The notes under the pieces were generated by a model, which saw nothing but the letters and a program-made list of their open reading frames with translations, made no database searches and had not been told where the DNA came from. A DNA stretch of 64,000 bases from Lateolabrax maculatus (taxonomy: Eukaryota > Chordata > Actinopteri > Acropomatiformes > Lateolabracidae), in contig CM062219.1 of the NCBI GenBank assembly GCA_031216445.1, positions 15,599,001 to 15,663,000 of the forward strand. Reading direction: 5' to 3'. A program made the translations under genes and the position numbers. Shown here in pieces: positions 61,508-64,000 of this stretch (the first letter of the stretch is position 1; each line of letters opens with the position of its first letter).

Positions 61508-61918
61508 ATGCAGGGATTCTACTCCAAGCTCGACTCCTCGTCCCCCTCCTCGTCCCCGCTGCTGGGGGTGGGTCTCGGGCGGGAAGGCGCTCCGGTACCC
61601 CTCAGCCTGGCTGTGGAGACGGAGAAAGCTCAGGCCCTCCTGCAGACCTTCAGCTCGGCCTCTCTGCTGGCGTCGGCGGGGCTCGGCGTGTTCTGTGTGG
61701 TGGCGGACCACGCCCTGCAGCTGTCGGTCATCCAGCAGCACCTGTGGCTGCGCGCCGCCTTGGACAACGCCACGCACGGATTGGTGGGGCTGTGGTCGTG
61801 GGCGGTTGTTATCGGACTGAGGAAAAAGAGCGACCTGTACGAGGTGCTGCTGGCCGGTCTCCTGGCGTCAATCATAGACCTGGACCACTTCTATATGGCT
61901 GGATCTCTGTCACTCAAG
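61508..61918 (+). CDS. tmem267: TMEM267 coding exon 1 (residues 1-137)
   Basis: The exon starts at ATG in gtcgccATGc and encodes a Ser/Pro-rich N-terminus ([20 protein letters not shown]) and then the TMEM267 core from [12 protein letters not shown]. Membrane-like segments are at about residues 51-66, 91-104 and 112-123. Matches to the human protein include LGxFCx[14 protein letters not shown] and [18 protein letters not shown]. An open GTG-initiated frame extends 36 nt further upstream but has no support. The core has no alternative in-frame ATG where the human protein begins, so a 33-residue extension is real if this start is right. The exon ends phase 0 at CTCAAG|gtaaga. TMEM267 is a multipass protein of unknown function. 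Confidence 0.95.
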
Positions 61919-62792
61919 GTAAGACCTGCACGCTTACTGAGGGTCCTGCATATTTAATAAGTCTAGAAATACACTGAACATGACATATCCGTGTGTGCGA
62001 CGTGTACGACTGATTCGTACCCATTTCGGAGAATTCGCAAGTCCACTTTTGTTAAGATGAACTGCTAAAGCTGAATAGAAATGAAAATAAAAAAGGAATA
62101 AATGAAATTAAAAGTAAAAAGAATCGTGACTTTCTGTCCTGTGTTGTTGATCAGTCTTACTTCTTTGCTGCACATGTTTGCAATGAGTAGAGAGACGGTC
62201 AGTGTTTGCCCTTTAACAGAATATCGTAGGTGTTTGCTTAGTGATGTGTTTGTCTGGCGCCAACCATCCTTCCTCGCAGAAATGTTGATTGTTTCTGAGA
62301 CGATTTAGCACAGATACTGAACACTGAACATGCGTCATCCTTGAAGCACATCAGGTCCCTTGTGTGGCTTTGCTAAAGATATCATTTCTACTAAAAGCAG
62401 CTTCCCAGGAATAAGATAACAATGTCAGACAGAGTGTTAATGAACTGTAAATCAAACATCCAGTACCCCCCCCCCCCCCCCAAACTTGGCACAAAACGTT
62501 GATGTACGAGTACTTGTATTTATTTCCCCATGAAGGGGAACACTTTGATGATATGCAGTACAGCGTAAACTGATAAACTGCGAAATAGTTGTTTGTCTGG
62601 CGAGCAGTGCCTTTAAGAATCTGGCAGAAATCAAGCAAATTGCTTATCGGTAGTGAGAGGTGACAGATGATTCTGCAGAACTCCTGCAGCAAAGGTCTTG
62701 CAGTAATAATATTTGTAGATTGTGGACTGATTTTATTCCGCTGAAGAACGTCTTGCAAAATACTCTAATTCCCTCTCCCGCTCTCCCCCCAG
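61919..62792 (+). other. tmem267: TMEM267 intron between coding exons
   Basis: An 874-nt intron with donor gtaaga and acceptor ctctcccccccag. It holds a run of about 16 C at 62466-62481. No other feature was recognised. Confidence 0.9.
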
Positions 62793-63128
62793 GCTGCCGT
62801 ATCGCTCCCTCAGCGTCCTCCTCTACACTGTTCCTCCCTCATCCCCGTCCTCTGTCTCTCCCTCCGCTTCCTCATGTGGATCGGACGCCTCAAGGATGCC
62901 TGGTGCTCCTTGCCGTGGATGCTTTTCATTTCCATGGCGACGCACCACGTCCGGGACGCCGTGCGCCACGGCCTGTGGGTGTGCCCGTTCGGAAACACGG
63001 CGCCGCTCCCGTACTGGCTGTACGTCAGCACCACGGCGACCCTTCCTCACCTGTGTTCGGTGCTCATGTATCTGACGGGAACCAGGGACGTGATCTCCAC
63101 CAAACACGGGGTGGCCATCGATGTGTAG
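62793..63128 (+). CDS. tmem267: TMEM267 coding exon 2 (residues 138-248)
   Basis: This exon reads [20 protein letters not shown] through to [16 protein letters not shown] and the stop TAG (63126-63128). Family blocks are clear: [41 protein letters not shown] and [11 protein letters not shown], all near-identical to human TMEM267. Hydrophobic segments are at about residues 149-167, 174-187 and 211-231. The joined protein is 248 aa against 215 aa in human, the whole difference being the N-terminal extension. Conserved His/Asp residues (H188, H189, D192, H196) join D86, H90, D124, D126 and H127 from the previous exon. There is no frameshift or truncation. Confidence 0.97.
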   Translation, partial: AAVSLPQRPPLHCSSLIPVLCLSLRFLMWIGRLKDAWCSLPWMLFISMATHHVRDAVRHGLWVCPFGNTAPLPYWLYVSTTATLPHLCSVLMYLTGTRDVISTKHGVAIDV

Positions 63129-64000
63129 ACGTCACTGACTTACCAACCACTTCTAATGCTGATCTGGTATGGATGGGCTACAATGTTTTACCGGTTTGAA
63201 GCAAGTTTTAGATTCTTGAAAATACTGGAGAAAACATTTGTGACTTGAAAGATATTGCCGAAAGAGGAACATAGCACTTTTTTTCAGCTTATGTGAAAAG
63301 AAATATTGGCCAAGAACGATGAGAGTAACTGTCACTACATGATAATGGGGGAAAATGGTACAGTTTTAAATTTGGGTTTTTGTGGATGGAGACATCGGTA
63401 AAATAACAAATTAAGCTTTTTTCGAAAAAGGAACGTTCCAGTATGAGTGCTAATCATGGATTTCTTTTCTGGTTTCATGGAAGTGTGTCCTCCTCCTCCT
63501 GGAGAGTGACGCTTATCTCTAAAAAACTGTCTTAAATGTTTAGGGAGTGACCCTTTAAGGCTTTGATATATCGTCTTGCAGAGGCTTGCCTGCAGTCCGT
63601 TCATCCACCCAAACCCCTTACAGCGGACCCGAGACTCCACCTCCACCAATCACGGAAGTGTTCGCATCACTTCCTGGCCCCTGAACTGTCACTATCTGTC
63701 CTCATCTAAGAACACTCAAGGAAAAGTCAACCAAAGGTCAACCACAGGCTGTATGACGCTGGCATATTGTTATCGGTGTCACTTTCACCCTCAGCGCGTC
63801 CAGCAGTATGCCACCACTGTGCATTTAAAATTGCTCATCTGCCGTAGTAGTGAAATTTAATGTATTGTACATTCATTGTAGAGCTAGTCTTAAATCATTA
63901 CCACATTCCAATGACAGCTCCACTCTTAATCGCCACAAAACATCATTTTTGCTGCTTGGATGAGCCTTATTGTCACGTCAAAAACAACTCCTCCCAGAGA
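63129..64000 (+). other. tmem267: TMEM267 3' UTR (to or beyond the window end)
   Basis: The 872 nt after the stop are without a recognised gene. I see no AATAAA before the window end, so the polyadenylation site is either non-canonical or beyond it. Open frames at 63335-63649 and 63576-63860 have no support. Confidence 0.5.

Noticed and set aside
62810..63107. Long minus-strand frames opposite TMEM267 exon 2
   Set aside because: Shadow frames caused by the GC-rich third positions of the real exon.

Overview
The window looks like teleost nuclear DNA, most likely from a percomorph fish. It has two vertebrate genes with GT-AG introns. The AT-rich non-coding DNA is full of (CA)n, (CT)n and (TA)n microsatellites. 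It also carries several interspersed repeats that I recognise as typical of percomorph genomes, for example the 'gctagctgtttccccctgtttcc' family, the 'gtacctaataaag' inverted-repeat element and the 'ccatgaatg..atagttgttgag' family. No bacterial-type genes, CRISPR arrays, rRNAs or convincing tRNAs were seen. Repeat families were identified from memory, not from a search.

Gene 1 (plus strand, about 1-54.4 kb) is the 3' two thirds of CNTFR, the GPI-anchored ciliary neurotrophic factor receptor alpha. Six coding exons are present: 20943-21060, 23132-23298, 30181-30344, 44818-44886, 45287-45407 and 52050-52176/52180. Their splice phases join without conflict. Together they encode both cytokine-binding fibronectin-type domains (D2 with its CxxW core, D3 with WSDWS), a short stalk and a hydrophobic GPI-signal tail, about 255 residues. 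The signal peptide and Ig-like domain exons were not found and probably lie upstream of the window. A 3' UTR exon starts at 52909 and runs to a polyadenylation signal near 54178. The large introns hold repeats, several candidate conserved regulatory blocks, an interstitial telomere repeat, two strong hairpin loci and one frameshifted open reading frame with a transmembrane segment.

Gene 2 (plus strand, about 60.0-64.0 kb) is TMEM267 (C5orf28 family), complete in its coding part. It has a CpG-rich promoter and non-coding exon 1 ending at 60167, then coding exons 61508-61918 and 62793-63128 (248 aa), then a 3' UTR that runs to or past the window end.

The intergenic 54.4-59.9 kb holds decayed transposable elements and a CTCF-like site. 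The two genes are in tandem with no obvious functional link. In humans they lie on different chromosomes (9p13 and 5p12), so the adjacency reflects teleost genome rearrangement. The most interesting points are: the 3'-terminal CNTFR intron, whose splicing re-forms a stop codon; the loss of one D2 cysteine; a short upstream ORF in TMEM267 that only splicing creates; a double hairpin at 50066-50161; and a promoter-like block nested in CNTFR at 40.5-41.1 kb.
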